Of a DNA stretch of 64,000 nt, positions 1-11,567 are shown in pieces; position 1 is the stretch's first letter; each line of letters starts with the position of its first letter. A program made the translations under genes and the position numbers. This DNA comes from Ligula intestinalis. Lineage: Eukaryota > Platyhelminthes > Cestoda > Diphyllobothriidea > Diphyllobothriidae. The stretch covers positions 12,696,251 through 12,760,250 of the forward strand of contig JAYGXS010000008.1 in the NCBI GenBank assembly GCA_036362985.1. The letters are read 5' to 3'. Below the pieces are notes generated by a model that searched no databases, had not been told where the DNA came from, and was given only the letters and a program-made list of their open reading frames with translations.

Positions 1-1360
1 TTTGAGTACAGTGTCGTAGGCGGTATCTGCTGGATTTCATTTGAGATGAACCAAACTTCGTCCAAACACACTTTGGTTTAAAAAGAGTCCAAGGGTTGGA
101 ACCTAGCATTACGTCAATTTTACCTCGTAAGACGGTGGTTTAAAAAATAATCTGTTAGTTTCGTAGACTACCTGTCATTTTGGTTTAAGCACCAATTAAC
201 CTGTCCATATCCCGGCAATGTCTTTGGATATGTGCTCAACGTAAATCGCCTTTAGGAGAACGAGGATGGACGAACCATTAACGTCATTATACAGGAAGTC
301 AGTTTTTATTTTATTGTATCAAAATGTGGCATATAAAGAGTGAATTTTAACGCCTATGAATGGGTTTGCGCATTTGCACCTTATTGCTGCGTCGCAATGA
401 CTATTCATATAGGCTCTTATCCTCAGGCGAGTTAATCATGCTAATACATTAAAAAAGTAAGACTGATATCTATCGCAGGATTTCACGACTACGTGATGGT
501 TAATTTTATAGCAATGTTGTGGACTGCAGGGGACTTTGTTTTGGACAATAATTCATGGCGCCTGCCTTAAAATTACCCCTCAGGACTAATGGACACGGTG
601 TGTTTGAAAAGTTATGAACAAAGATAAATCTTTTTATGTTCCATTTTCCCTTCGGGAGGAAATTAACCACGAACTCTGCCTACTAACTGCCGGTCTTTCC
701 AACGACTTCTAATATAATAAAATAGGCCAGCTGTCATATAGAAACGGAAAGCAACAACTCAGTTTAGTTTTCAGTTTATTTGGTGGGATAGTAGGCAATG
801 CCTTTGAAAAACCTATTTAGAACGTGTAAAAGCACCTATAAAAATTTACCACTTCTAACATAGTATTGGAAAAGAAAGAGTAGCATTGTTTTTTACAATA
901 TATGTCTGACTTCTAGAGTTCAGACTTAGAGTCGTCTTCTTCTTGATTTCTTCCTGGGAATCGCATGTTCGATTGTATCGGTGGTTCATGGGGAACCGGC
1001 AGTTGTAACACACATGGGGGCACTGCATGCATTACTGCACGTTTCGCTTGTAATGGGTCGCTGATACCGGACAGCTGTTACACCCATGGCTACGCATGCA
1101 GCCCGAAAACCTTTGAGGAGGGACATGAATGCAATAACGCAACGATGAAAGGTTTGGGATAAATGTTGTAGAAAGTACACCTCCTTTGTGTGAGCATCCT
1201 CGCAGAAGGCGCGTGCGCGTGGCAATTCCTTGTGCAAAAAGGACTCCCATATATCCGTCCGACTCAATAGCCCTCCTGCTTATGTCCAAGAAGCAATTTT
1301 ACGGAAATCCCGTATTTTTGATCTATCGTCAGAATGCCTACTAAAATTAAATTCAATAGC
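1..1360. other. No recognisable gene
   Basis: I see no coding pattern here. About 105-150 resembles a dispersed repeat seen again near 36805-36850. A short Cys-rich reading frame at 965-1162 has no signal peptide, splice context or recognisable family, and I do not count it as a gene. Confidence 0.5.
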
Positions 1361-1585
1361 AAGGTTAGAGCATGGATGGGGAAGAAGACGTGTCGAGCAC
1401 TGGATCAATTGATTCATTTTCCTGGGCTTTCGAACTCTAACACGAGTCCATCTTCATCCATCCATCTTCGCCCATCTGTGTAGATCGACACCTGTAAGAG
1501 TTCGAAATCTCAGGACACTAAATCCAATGATCCGGTGCTCAACTCGTCTTCTTTCTTCTCCATGCAGCTACCTGTAACGCGAACC
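1361..1585. repeat. Imperfect inverted repeat (foldback), arms about 82-92 bp
   Basis: The left arm (about 1361-1442) and the right arm (about 1494-1585) are reverse complements with small indels. Shared blocks include GAAGAAGACG, GAGCACTGGATCA / TGATCCGGTGCTC and TTTCGAACTCT / AGAGTTCGAAA. The loop of about 50 bp is rich in CATC. No transposase is present, so it may be a non-autonomous foldback element or a chance-preserved inverted duplication. Confidence 0.7.
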
Positions 1586-2039
1586 TTTTCATTCATTCGG
1601 AAATTGTAAGCATACACGAAAGTTTATTTCTACATTATTCATATTTCAAAGCTTTGGTTTTTCCTCCAGCTTCACGATAATGTATAAGCGGTTTTGGTTA
1701 CTTCCCAAGAAACAGAAATGTGATTGAAAGTTTTTTACTGCTGCATTTTGTGGCGGAAAACCTCACATCAGTCAAGTTAACACTAGGCTTATTGACTCTA
1801 TTAGATTGCTTCTCTTTGCCGTATTCCTTCCATACTGTTGTAAAATTACTCGCTCCATTACCGCACTCACACTCATAATAGCCGCACCTATAGCTCTGTC
1901 TTTAGCACAAACGTCAGCCTCAGTAGTTACTGAAAATGCTCTGCTGCAAGGTAAGCTGAGCTTTTGTTCTCATTGTTCATTCATACTTCATTTCCTCCCC
2001 TCTCTCTCAGCCTTTCTGCGTTTTCATCCTCGTCTCCAC

Positions 2040-2240
2040 TCTCTATTTCCCGCTTTCACTCTCTTCTTCTTCTTCCAATCCTTTTTTCTAGTCTTCTACT
2101 TCCTCTTTTCTCCCTCTTCTTCTTCTTCTTCTTCTTCTTGTTCTTCTCCTTCTACTTCTTCTTCTTCTTGTTCTTCTTCTTCTGCTTCTTCTGCTTCTTC
2201 TTCTTCTTCTTCTTCTTCTTCTGCTTCTTCTTCTTCGTCT
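2040..2240. repeat. (TTC)n / pyrimidine-rich microsatellite
   Basis: Nearly pure TTC triplets interrupted by TTG, TGC and CTC units, within a longer pyrimidine-rich tract starting near 1975. Long Ser/Phe- or Glu-rich reading frames on both strands are by-products of the triplet run. Polypurine/polypyrimidine tracts of this kind can form triplex DNA. Confidence 0.9.
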
Positions 2241-2654
2241 GCACGCCCGAAATCGCACAATTCACCAGTTATCTCTTTCTTTCCTTTCAGCCCCGCCCGC
2301 AGACACCAACCGACAACGGAGCATGGGTACTGCCTTTCAGTCGATGACTGATTGGTTACCCCTCCTAGGAGGGTGTTGGCCCAGGCTTCATGCAGGGCTG
2401 CTCTCACCCTTCTGAGATCCAATGGTCCGTATGCACATGCAACACCAGTCCTCAGCCAACCACGGTCCCTGTGGCCTGGAAGGCGCTGGCACTTTCTCTC
2501 ACTTCTGATCCCCTGGTGGTGATTGCGATCGCGCTCCCACTGGATTCCAGACCCCACCTCAGGTTTCCGGAAAGCTAGGCGGTCACTATGAGGTGGAGAA
2601 TAGAGTGAGGTCGACCCTCAGCGCGTTTCTTACCTCACTATAATAAATCTGAAT

Positions 2655-3190
2655 GTGTCTGAATCTATCATGGTGCGCTTAAAGCCGTGGCTTGGAGGGT
2701 TTGCCAACTGATGGGAAAACTCGGGCCCCTTACGTTGCTGCTCCTTTTGTACGCGTGTGTTTGTGTGTGCGTATGGGATGAGAGGGAGGACTGAGAGTCA
2801 GGCTGCAATGGCTCCCTCTTAATGTGGCCTATATGGCGCTCCCGCGCAGTCAGGAGCATACCTAGCGAGATAGCTGATGCAAGTTTGTGCGTGTTGAGGG
2901 ATTACCGTGTCAGCTATTTACACCCTCCCTCATCCCCGGTCTTATTGACTGTTTTTATACCGGATACGGAGGTGGGAGTGGCGAACGAGTGGGTAGATTC
3001 TGCGCGAGTATGCTTAACTCCTGTTTTCATTCGTGCTAGTTGTCTGTGTTGATCCTGCTTGCTGTCGCTTTCGTGTTGGGTGCCCAGCTCGCCTCAGTCT
3101 CTGTTGCGGCTTGCTTCAGCGTTTGCTGCGGCTTGTTGGAGCGCGTGGTGCCCATCATCGAAATCGACGGGGGAACTGTCGTATGTGTGA
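2655..3190 (+). repeat. Dispersed repeat E, copy 1
   Basis: Shares ordered blocks with 61430-61870 (same strand) and with 21600-21960 and 22440-22680 (opposite strand). Examples are TGGTGCGCTTAAAGC, GGAGGGTTTGCCAACTGA, CAGGCTGCAATGGCTCC, ATGGCGCTCCCGCGCA and ATCGAAATCGACGG. No reading frame is conserved between copies. The class is unknown; it could be a SINE-like or non-autonomous element. Confidence 0.65.
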
Positions 3191-3679
3191 GAGGCACAGC
3201 ATCGCTACAGACGTTGAGGATCATGGTAACTACAGCTTCCTGAAATTCTTCATTATCAGTGGGCTCTGATTTCTGTCGTATTACGCCTTCTGATGCTTGC
3301 GAAGACCTCCTGTGTCATATTCGATGAGATCGTTTTGAATAACAACCTCACATAGAAAGAGGACATTAGTTCGTCCGACTGACTCACGTAAACACAGCGC
3401 CACGAGGAATTACAAGGCCGAATGGACAGAAAAGGCTGAATTGTCTTGAAAGAACACAACATTTGAGTGGTTTTGATCAGCATACACGCACCAACACATA
3501 TGGGTGGTTGTGATTAGCACACACACACACCCACCCACTTAAAAAAAACGTGGAAACGTATTGTGAAATAATGATTTCTGGAACGACTTCTTAACCCAAT
3601 TCTGACGTCTGCACCGGATCTGTCCAGCCAAACACATGGTTGCATGTCGGGTCTTGGCACAATGGAGCTTTTCGAGCTC

Positions 3680-5035
3680 AGTGACACCATCCTCGAGGGC
3701 TTCAATCAACAGAAGCCAGCTTTGCGGACCGTGGAAGTTTCAATTGACCTGTGACGAGCCTTTGACTGCGTCCGCCTCGATCAGCTCCTGCAGGACTTGG
3801 TCTTCCTGAACGTCCCGACTGGCCTGGTCCGATGGTTGGCGACTTACATCCGTGGCCGCCACGATCTTGTCCTTTTCCGCGGAACTCTCTCCAAGCCCCG
3901 TACACAGACATGCAGTGTTCCTCAAGGCTCTGTGATCAACCCGACGCTGTTTAAAATTTACGAATGGGTACTCCCAATCCCCCCGGCACCCGCCAAAGTA
4001 GTAGCATACGCCGATGATGTAACCTTCTTCTGCCAGCGCCATCACATCGATCAGGCTGCCCAGGTCCTCTCGGAATCCATGCCTGGTGTTGTGGACTTCT
4101 TCACTCAGCGCGGGCTGCAAATCTTGGCAGCCAAGTCGTCCGTTACTGCTTTCACGCTGGACTCGAAGGAGTTCAATCGTCACCCAGCTATCATCGTCAA
4201 CGTTGAGGCTTTGCCGCTGGTCCGTAAGCCCAAGCTCCTTGGCATCTGTTTAGATCCATTCTCCATAATCGCGGACCGTGCGAGGGAGGTCGCAAGCAAC
4301 GTGAGCAGATGCACTAAGGTCCTCAAGGCTCTCGCGGGCATATCCTATGGCTGCTCGAATGAGGCGCTTGCGACCACATTCAAAGCGCTGGCCAAGCCGC
4401 ATCTCACCTATGCGGCACCAGTCTGGTCTCCCACAATTAGTTCATCCAGCCTCCACCGCCTCCAGTCAGCACAGAACGGCGCCCTCCACACGACCACGGG
4501 CTGCTATAAAATGTCGCCCATCGATCACCTTCATGCAGAGGCTTCTGTCCTGCCAGTCGCCCCGCAGAACAAACTCTTGGGCCAGCAGTTCTGGTGGACC
4601 AGTTCACAACCTGACCATCCGAATCACCATCGTTGCAACGCTCCTGAGCCTAGTCGTAAGGTTGGTCGTCTATTCAAGCTCTCCACAAGGCAGCTTTCGC
4701 CTCGTCTCTCTCGAATCTACCCGCAGATGGCTCCGCCATCAAGACAGGCTACTAGCGCATTCAATCCAGCTATCACCCCCTGGTCCTTCTGGGTGGCTAT
4801 CCACCTCCGATTGCGGCCTCGGAACGACATCTCCCAAGGATGACTCGCTGTACCCTGGCGCAGCTTCGCAGTGGCTACTGCATCCTTTTTCGCCAGTAAC
4901 AACACCGGCTTGACCCGTCCATACCCGACACACTCACCTCCTCGCCTAGTCGGTCACTCGCGGATCCACCACACTGTGCCAGGAGTGCTAGCGTATGCTT
5001 GCCCACCCGGTTCAACGGATAGCTCGGGCGTCGTT
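3680..5035 (+). pseudogene. Jockey-like non-LTR retrotransposon, reverse transcriptase 3' half (broken)
   Basis: The element encodes reverse transcriptase for target-primed retrotransposition. Reading from about 3680, RT motif A appears as AFDCV just after an in-frame TGA at 3755-3757. It is followed by SVPQGS and an intact YADD (residues 71-74 of the open frame from 3797). After the palm, the region with LTYAAPVWSP and LHRLQSAQN is typical of the thumb and C-terminal part of Jockey/CR1-type elements. From about 4835 the reading continues in another frame with TRCTLAQLRSGYC, a known C-terminal block preceding the Cys/His motif, which is decayed here. The endonuclease and 5' part are missing, so this is a 5'-truncated dead copy. 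The first in-frame start at 3797 is TTG and is not a genuine start. The Jockey rather than CR1 label is less sure. Confidence 0.85.
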
Positions 5036-5404
5036 TCTGACGATGTGCACCACGAGCTTCAGCAAGCTGATAACAGACGTGGTGACTGTAGCTGTGTTAT
5101 AGTGAAAGCAGACTTTACCCCCTTCGTTTTTTGCCCGTGGACGCGTTCGGAAACAACTAACGCTCTGGCACCCTCTATCGTACATCAAAAACGTGTCAGA
5201 TGCAACCGAGCGTATCGCTGCAGAGCTCGCCATAGGTATTGCTAATCGCCCGATAGCTACCATGCGTGCATAAGTCATGCAAATTAAAGACCCACTGGAT
5301 GTAGGTGAGGAGTTTGGCGTCATTTATTAGGTGCCATGTCGCGACCATTCTTGCCATTATGCAGGACAGACCGGGCGACGACTTAGCTCGTGAATAACGA
5401 ACCA
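5036..5404. other. Unassigned stretch with a 103-aa minus-strand frame
   Basis: A minus-strand reading frame (5012-5323) is open for 103 codons. I recognise no domain. Its position between two retroelement fragments suggests it is repeat-derived. Confidence 0.25.
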
Positions 5405-5555
5405 CAAACGGGCAGTGCGGAAAGGCGACAACAGTCCCAGATCGCTACCCATACTCTGGAAGGATGCCAGGAATTCTACTTCTCGAACATACGGATAGTG
5501 GCACGAGCCAGTTATAAGACGGGACGCGAACTCCTGGAGGCCTGGGTGTCAGATC
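5405..5555 (+). pseudogene. Penelope-like element family 4, GIY-YIG C-terminal fragment
   Basis: The frame reads AERRQQSQIATHTLEG, FYFSNIRIVARA and TGRELLEAW in order. This is the C-terminal half of the GIY-YIG nuclease region of Penelope-like elements, and it aligns with the minus-strand copies at 20770-21060 and 31318-31500 (TGRELIEA there). It is joined almost directly to a Ty3 reverse transcriptase starting near 5590, so it is a truncated relic. Only about 50 codons survive and the catalytic GIY/YIG residues are absent. Confidence 0.7.
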
Positions 5556-5589
5556 CAGGAGATATTCTGTGCGGTAACTATTACAGAAG

Positions 5590-6885
5590 AGGACTTGAAG
5601 CAGAAGTATGCCGAGCGGATGGAGATGTCAGCCGGAACGTGTACAAAGACTACAGTAAGCTTGAGGGTAAAGCCTGGGAAAAGCCAATCTTTAGACAGAG
5701 TAGACGCGTCCCATTTTCCGTACAAACAGCCGTCGAGGAAGAACTGGAGCGCTTGCGGCAGAAAGGCATAATCTTTCCCACAAATTGTTCAGTATGGGCT
5801 GCTCCCGTTGTCGCCGTAAAGAAGCCTAACGGTAGGATAAGACTATGCGCAGACAACTCGACCGGGCTGAATGACGCAATAGAAGACTATTACTACCGTT
5901 TTGCCGACTGTAGAACAAATTTGTGCCACCCTTAATAGAGATAAAGTTTTCGCGAGGATTTACCTTTCAGAGGCATACCTAAAGTTACCAGTTGATGAAG
6001 CAGCGCAGAAGATGCTGACGATTAACACACATAGGGGTTGTTCAAATATACCCGTCTCAATTATGGTGCCAAGACGGCACCTAGTATTTCTCAGCAGTTA
6101 ATGGACACATTGCTTACAAATGTCCCTGGAACTGTAGCTTATATGGATGAAATGTTGTTTGTCGGTCGTACGGACGAGAAGTTGCTCGAGAGACTTAACA
6201 AGCTCATAGAAAATCTCATTGATTATGGCCTAAAAATCAACATGGAAAAGAACGAGTTCCTGCGGAAAGAAATTCACTACTTGGGTTTTTTGATAAGCGA
6301 GGCAGGACGATCACCCGATCCAGAGAGAGATACCGCATTTAAGAATATGAAGGTGCCTCATAATGTTTGAGAGCTACAAGCGTTTATGGGCCTAGTCAGC
6401 TACTACTCACCATTCATTGCGGGACTTCATAGTCTAAAGCCACCGTTAAACCGGCTTCTTTGTAAAGATGTGAAATTTGAATGGTCCCCTGGCTGTCAAG
6501 ACGCCTTTGCTGAAATAAAGGCGAAGATAAGTGAGTCGACTGTGCTCTCACATTTCGAAGCCGAAAAAGAAACGATTGTCCAGGTGGATTCATCGGAGCA
6601 TGGGCTAGGTGGCGTCCTTCTTCAGAAAGGTACCGATGAAAATATCCTGCCCTTGATGCATGTCACATGGTCACTCACAAAAGCAGAAAGAAACTATAGT
6701 AAATTCAAGAAAGAGGCCCTGGCACTTATCTTTGCAGTACAGAAGTTTCATCAATTCATTAACGGAAGCCACTTTATGCTTCACACCGGTTACCAACCAC
6801 TCAAATTTTTATTTGGCACGAATCGTGGTGTGCCGCAGTATGTAGCCAAGAGGATAAAACGATGGAGTACTATTCTCCTGATTGT
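5590..6885 (+). pseudogene. Ty3-type LTR retrotransposon pol fragment (RT and RNase H), frameshifted
   Basis: Pieces in different frames give an ordered pol. A pre-RT segment (TCTKTTVSLRVK, about 5640) shifts frame near 5675 into the RT fingers (RQSRRVPFSV, AAPVVAVKKPNGRIRLCAD, to 5935). It shifts again to KVFARIYLSEAYLKLPVD (about 5945) and to the catalytic box AYMDEMLFVGR (about 6140), where the usual DD pair reads DE. HYLGFLISEAGRSPDPE follows, then LQAFMGLVSYYSPFIAGLHS after a stop at 6368-6370, then the RNase H start VQVDSSEHGLGGVLLQ and EAL near 6715. The match stops at about 6885, where a SINE begins. Integrase and LTRs are not seen. Several shifts and stops make it inactive. Confidence 0.88.
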
Positions 6886-6894
6886 CAATATCCT

Positions 6895-7100
6895 CCGATC
6901 TAAACCGGCTAGACAAAGAACCAGCGGGTCAATGGCTAGGGAGTTTAACTCCGAGCAAAAGTGTTGGAAGTTCGAGTCTCGAGTGGTGCACTACCTGGGG
7001 GGCCGCCTATGCTGGCGTAACACGGCTAATAAGCCAGAAATGACTATTGCATCCTCCTTTGTCTTTCCTAGCATTACTGTCTGCATATTCCGTCCGCTTG
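6895..7100 (+). repeat. SINE-A (tRNA-derived) copy
   Basis: Aligns with other SINE-A copies: head with TCAATGGCTAGG (box-A-like), GGAAGTTCGAGTCTCG (box-B-like), then ACGGCTAATAAGCCAGAAATG and CTTTGTCTTTCCTAGCATTACTG. It directly abuts the 3' end of the Ty3 fragment. Confidence 0.7.
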
Positions 7101-7559
7101 GCGACCAACAAATCCGTACCTCCTACATGCAACCATGAAGTTAGATCCGCAATACTGAACTTTCACTGGCGGTGGGAAGTTTCAATAAGCACGATAATAG
7201 TTGAGCTAACTTAGGTGGACATCGTCTCTCGGTGCGAAAAGAACATGCGGTAACACAGGCAGCAACTACTGTCCAAGATAAAAAAAACATTTTGCCACAG
7301 TCACCCGCAGTGTCTGCTAACCGTGCAGTGAAGGACAGCACGTTTTTCAAGAATGCAAAAAAACTCTTCAAGTTATTGTGTCAGTCAAAGAACTAGAAGT
7401 TAAAACAGAGCAAGGTCAAATTTACCACGAAGGCAGGACTTCTGCACACAACACGTGTTCCTTTCGCATGTTCTACGTTCCTGCCAACTTAGGCAGTGGA
7501 AGGTCTATCTATCAGGTTAGCCAATACCTTTAGCGAAAACAAAGTCCTTGAGAAGGCGA
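7101..7559. other. No recognisable gene
   Basis: An open minus-strand frame at 7141-7371 has no recognisable family. Nothing else stands out. Confidence 0.4.
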
Positions 7560-8162
7560 TGATTCGATCGCTGTGACAATAGATTTATTTGCCTGAAGTT
7601 TCTAGGTCCGTCATGGACTCGTCCTCAGATTCATTATTTCAGAGCCGTAGCAGATAGAAGGAGCATATGCACAGGAGTCTGCAGTTTAAAACAGTTAACA
7701 TTTAAAGTGCAGAATTGGCGTCATTTTGCTCATTCAACGAGACCCGGCCACAAATTCAAACTTGATGAGGCCGAAATTATCGCAAGAGGTGACAACTGGG
7801 TGAGCCGAGAATTACTTGAGTCACGGTTCACGGGCCTCCAATCCGTAAACAAGTGCAATGATTTACCCATTCCATATTTGGTGCTAAGACACAAGTTGGC
7901 CAAAACAAGTCGCCGTTTGGGGAACAGACAGGCCACCGCGCCATCTTACGCCAACACTGCTTCTTGATGCTGACGTGGCTTATCGGCACTCACTCCATAC
8001 AGTTATCGATTTTTTCCACACGTTCAAAAATTTAAATGTTTTACACTGCAGAATCCTGTACACATGCTTCCTTTATCTGCTACGGCTCTGAAATGATGCC
8101 TCTGATGACAAGTCCATGACGGACCTAGAAACGTCAAGCGAATAAACATATTGGCCTTTCTT
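7560..8162 (+). mobile_element. Penelope-like element family 3, truncated copy with inverted 3'-end flank
   Basis: The coding part (about 7707-7967) reads HSTRPGHKFKLDEAEIIARG, SRELLESRF and NKCNDLPIPY. This is the C-terminal part of a Penelope-like GIY-YIG nuclease domain, just downstream of the catalytic core, which is missing. The 3' non-coding end (about 8035-8160) includes TATCTGCTACGGCTCTGAAAT and CATGACGGACCTAGAAAC. An inverted copy of that same end lies to the left at about 7560-7690 (GTTTCTAGGTCCGTCATG, ATTTCAGAGCCGTAGCAGAT). The copy is therefore bounded by inverted repeats of about 125 bp. A related 3' end is at 27640-27930. Confidence 0.75.
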
Positions 8163-8809
8163 CGCAATTACTTTGTGGGACACGCGTGTTCACTGTTATT
8201 GGCAATAAATACCTTAGTAGTGATATTAAAATCCTTCCGTCTTAGGTTACTCTCAACATGAAAAAGGAAGATAGCAACAAGGTGTCTTTTCTGTATGTCC
8301 TTGTTCCTAGACGGAAAAAGGATTAAGTCAAATTAGCAGATATCCTCAGGCGTACCTACACTTTTCAAAAGCCATGTGTTTGATGAAAAGCCTGCTGGTA
8401 AAAAGGAAGCGAAACATGGTACGCATTTTTTCTTTCATTACATAACTAAAATTTACTGTCGGTGAAGCATTACCTGTTTAATTAGCTTATTCAGTTCGAT
8501 CTTTTTCATAACTGGAGTCTTTTGTTTGAATCAAGATTGGATTTTGCAAAGTGCACATAGCTTTCTGACACCACCCTAAATTGTGCTTATGAATTAATTT
8601 GCAGAGGTCGGTGCAAGCAGAGTACAAAAACCCACAGGCATGCAGATCGGTTAAGCATCCGGCAAAATGGCTTTGGAAGTTAAAAAAGGAAAATTCTCCA
8701 CTCTTCCATCACTGAATGTCTTAGAGTTAGTTGGCGTTTGTTGACAGGAACAGAGCCTTCTGCGTACGCTCGTGAACGACCAGCTTCAAACCGCTCTTAG
8801 AAGAAGTTT

Positions 8810-9165
8810 GGTTGACTCAATTTTGAAAAAACCCGCGGCCTCGGTCAGAGTCCAACCCCCACCCCCCCCCTCCCACCTACTAACTAAGTGAGCCTAGTAG
8901 TTATTCTGGTGGATTCTAGATTGCTCCTTGGGCAATCAACTTACTGTTCCGTAATGGTGCACTCCATACAAGCAGTAAGTTGGATGGGTAAAATCGATCC
9001 AAGTGTAATTCAATTCACGGCTCACGTGGTGAGCCTCGTAGATCAATCGGTGGAGCGTTGGCTGCGTTAAAGCCTTCCCTGCTGGCATAGCTTCGACTCC
9101 CACCGAGACCGTGAGTTATTTCAAAATTGGGTCAACTAGATTAAGCAAATCTGTCAAACCCCACC
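8810..9165 (+). repeat. SINE-B foldback: two inverted tRNA-like units around a spacer
   Basis: The right unit (9028-9165) reads GAGCCTCGTAGATCAATCGG (box-A-like) to CTTCGACTCCCACCGAGAC (box-B-like), then AATTGGGTCAACTAGATTAA. The left unit (8810-8870) is the reverse orientation, truncated: TTGACTCAATTTTGAAAAAA, GCGGCCTCGG. Between them is a spacer (about 8888-9020) whose sequence recurs, inverted, at 15546-15690 and 50726-50880. Box A and box B suggest RNA polymerase III promotion of the tRNA-like unit. I reject a true tRNA gene because the acceptor stem does not pair. Confidence 0.65.
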
Positions 9166-9284
9166 GTCCCCTCTAACACTAAGTAGAAGTATCTTGAGGG
9201 AGACTGCTGTGCTGCACAAAAAAGCGCATTTTATGGTAAACCTGGCCTTGTTCTGGTAATCTCTACTCATTTCAACTTCAAACT

Positions 9285-9400
9285 TTAATATCAGGGTTAA
9301 GGTAAGCTTTTAGGTTAGGATTACGGTAACAGGTTGGGTTAGTTAATGCTTGAGTTTAGGGTTGGGTTTATTTTTGCATTTGTTTTGCGTAATATGTTGC
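9285..9400 (+). repeat. Degenerate GGTTAG-rich tract
   Basis: Irregular TTAGGTTAGGATTA, GGTTGGGTTAG and TTTAGGGTTGGG words, resembling the longer tract at 37380-37860. It looks like a low-copy degenerate simple repeat rather than a functional telomere. Confidence 0.4.
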
Positions 9401-10159
9401 CGTATTTTGATTCACCTTTTAGTTATTGTGTTGGATGGTGTTGGATGCGCTTTTGAAATGCATTTTTATAATAACCTATAAGTGGAAATGTTGGGAAGGC
9501 GTGTGACAGTCCCGGACTATATGTGAATTTTGACATTCTCGCCTCCAATTTCCCTGATTGTGCCTAGTGTTTGAATGCGCTCACAACACCGCTAGGACTT
9601 CATCCCTGTTTACACGAGAGCTTAAGGTTGTAACTATTTTCGGAATATGTCTTACGTGCCTTTGGAGACTTGTTGTCGTTAGTCATTGTGATATCTTACG
9701 TTGGGTTGCGCGCTATAATTACACTGAGTCAAAGTGTTCTAACCACAGGAGCTTATATAGTTGCCTAAGGGGATCGGCTTCTTCGGTTTTGGATAATGTT
9801 CGTTTCTTGGCAGGCTTTAGGGAGGCCTTTCGTTTGCAGCACAATTTGGGATAAACATATCCTGATAGGAGCATGGATCCCCCACATGGTCCTGCACTCT
9901 GGTTTTCCGTGCATTTTATACTCTGTCAGCTCCTACGGAATGCTCTTTGTCCATTTGTGGTTCACTGCTACCTCGGGGGTCACTTGCTCCCCTGGACATC
10001 CATATCAGCCGCACTGTGCTTTTACTGTCTGTTCAATCCATTTCCTGCGCGCGCGGCAAGGTCTGCCACCCGTTGTCAAGAACTTAGAGTTTAAAAGAAT
10101 AAGTCACCGACGATTCGCGAGATTTAGAGTATGTCTAGGAATTACTGCGAAAATCATTA
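9401..10159. other. No recognisable gene
   Basis: An open frame on the + strand (9796-10356) becomes recognisable only at its end, where it enters the Penelope-like fragment. The upstream part looks non-coding. Confidence 0.4.
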
Positions 10160-10656
10160 CAAAATTTGACTGGGTAGTTAAGCATATAGCTAACACGAGA
10201 CAGGGGAGAGAATTCCTCGAAGCTTGGTACTCGAGCCCGGCCTGTATTAAAAGGCACGTAGACCTTGACTCACAGTGCGCCGGTTTCCGCGCATGGAACG
10301 CTAACTTGCGCCCAGCCCGAAACAACAACAGGCCGTCCGCGCTCATTCAAGTATAACTCCACCGGTTCTGCACACCCCTCCCCGCGGAACACGTGGCCCA
10401 CAATTCAAACGCTAACACCTCTCCCCTTACTTGCACAACCTATCAACGCAGGGGTCACGTTACCATAGCCCTCACGCCCAATCTCACCCCGTTCGTTTTA
10501 AACTTTGCCCCCAAAACCTCAGGTGCGACATGCCCAGCCCTCACTTTTCATTTAGTCTGATGATGAACAAGTGATACCTGTGCGAAAATTCACGAGTACA
10601 ACTCGATTTTTTGAAGATCATCTTTATTTTCATCATATCATCTCGGAATGCAACTT
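10160..10656 (+). mobile_element. Penelope-like element family 1, 3' fragment
   Basis: The frame reads FDWVVKHIANTR and GREFLEAWYSSPACIKRHVD (about 10167-10260), the C-terminal end of the GIY-YIG nuclease domain, as in the copy at 12571-13395. The shared 3' non-coding region follows (AACACGTGGCCCA, CCTCAGGTGCGACAT, GATGATGAACAAGTGATACC). The copy ends near 10656 at TCTCGGAATGCAACTT. That terminal 100 bp is found inverted at 12571-12671. The nuclease catalytic core and the RT are absent. Confidence 0.78.
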
Positions 10657-11477
10657 GCTTAATTTATCCAGTTTAGCATATATTTGGTCGCGTTTTTTCA
10701 TCAGTTGAGTGGACCTAATCCCCAGAAATCCTTTTTAGCAGGAAAACTGTCATTTTAGTTCAGTTGATTGAGAGTAATAGGCATTAGTTTTGGCTAAATC
10801 AGTGGCATCGAAGAAACTGTCTACGTAATCAAGAAGGCACAACCAGCGTTTTATCAATGTGCATTATGCTTTGGGAGAACCCAAAAATAAATAAGAAAAG
10901 TTTAAAATACATGCGGAAATTTGAGTGCGATGTTGATCAAATGCAAGTGCAGCGCATTTTAGGAAATTGCATTTATTTTCAAAACCAACGAACAATTTAA
11001 ATTCTACAATTTTTGCTAAGGTATAAAGAGTTTTGTTCGAACATGCAATCTAAGTAATGTTATGTAAGAAACTCTAATTAAATGACTGCAGTTCACTTGA
11101 AATAATTCGATAAAGAGAAATGTATTTTGAGATAAAGCAAACGGATATACTATTGACTCAAATTACGATGCACTTAAAATTAATTGGTCTGAATTTTAGC
11201 AATTTTTTACGTCAGTGGAACATGAGTATTATTTTTAAAATTATATTTCTTTACAGACAATTAGTAATTTTGATAGTCCTTTTAAGAAACAAATTAGCCT
11301 ACAATGTTAATTATTATTCCAAAATTTGGGTATATGTGTTGATGCCGGTTTGCGTGGGATTATCCATGTTTCGCAAACTTCGGCACTTTGCAAGACTTCT
11401 CCACCCTCTCGGATAAGTGCAAAATTAGTTCTTCATCCCCTTCTTCGTGTGCCTTCTCTGCTGTGGGCACGAGACTA
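10657..11477. other. AT-rich stretch without recognised features
   Basis: AT-rich sequence. A 98-codon frame at 11120-11416 consists of AT-rich codons and matches nothing I know. Confidence 0.45.
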
Positions 11478-11567
11478 TCACGGTACACTTAAAGTCAGGG
11501 CTTGAAAGGTTGCCAACCGTCGATTGGACCCAGATCTGGTAGTCAGGCCATTGTATGTTTTTGTAGA

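Noticed and set aside
965..1162. Cys-rich 65-codon frame resembling a secreted mini-protein
   Set aside because: No signal peptide, no regular cysteine framework and no splice sites; two overlapping minus-strand frames are equally open.
2096..2557. 153-codon Glu-rich minus-strand frame
   Set aside because: It is the translation of the (TTC)n microsatellite complement; there is no supporting start context or conservation.
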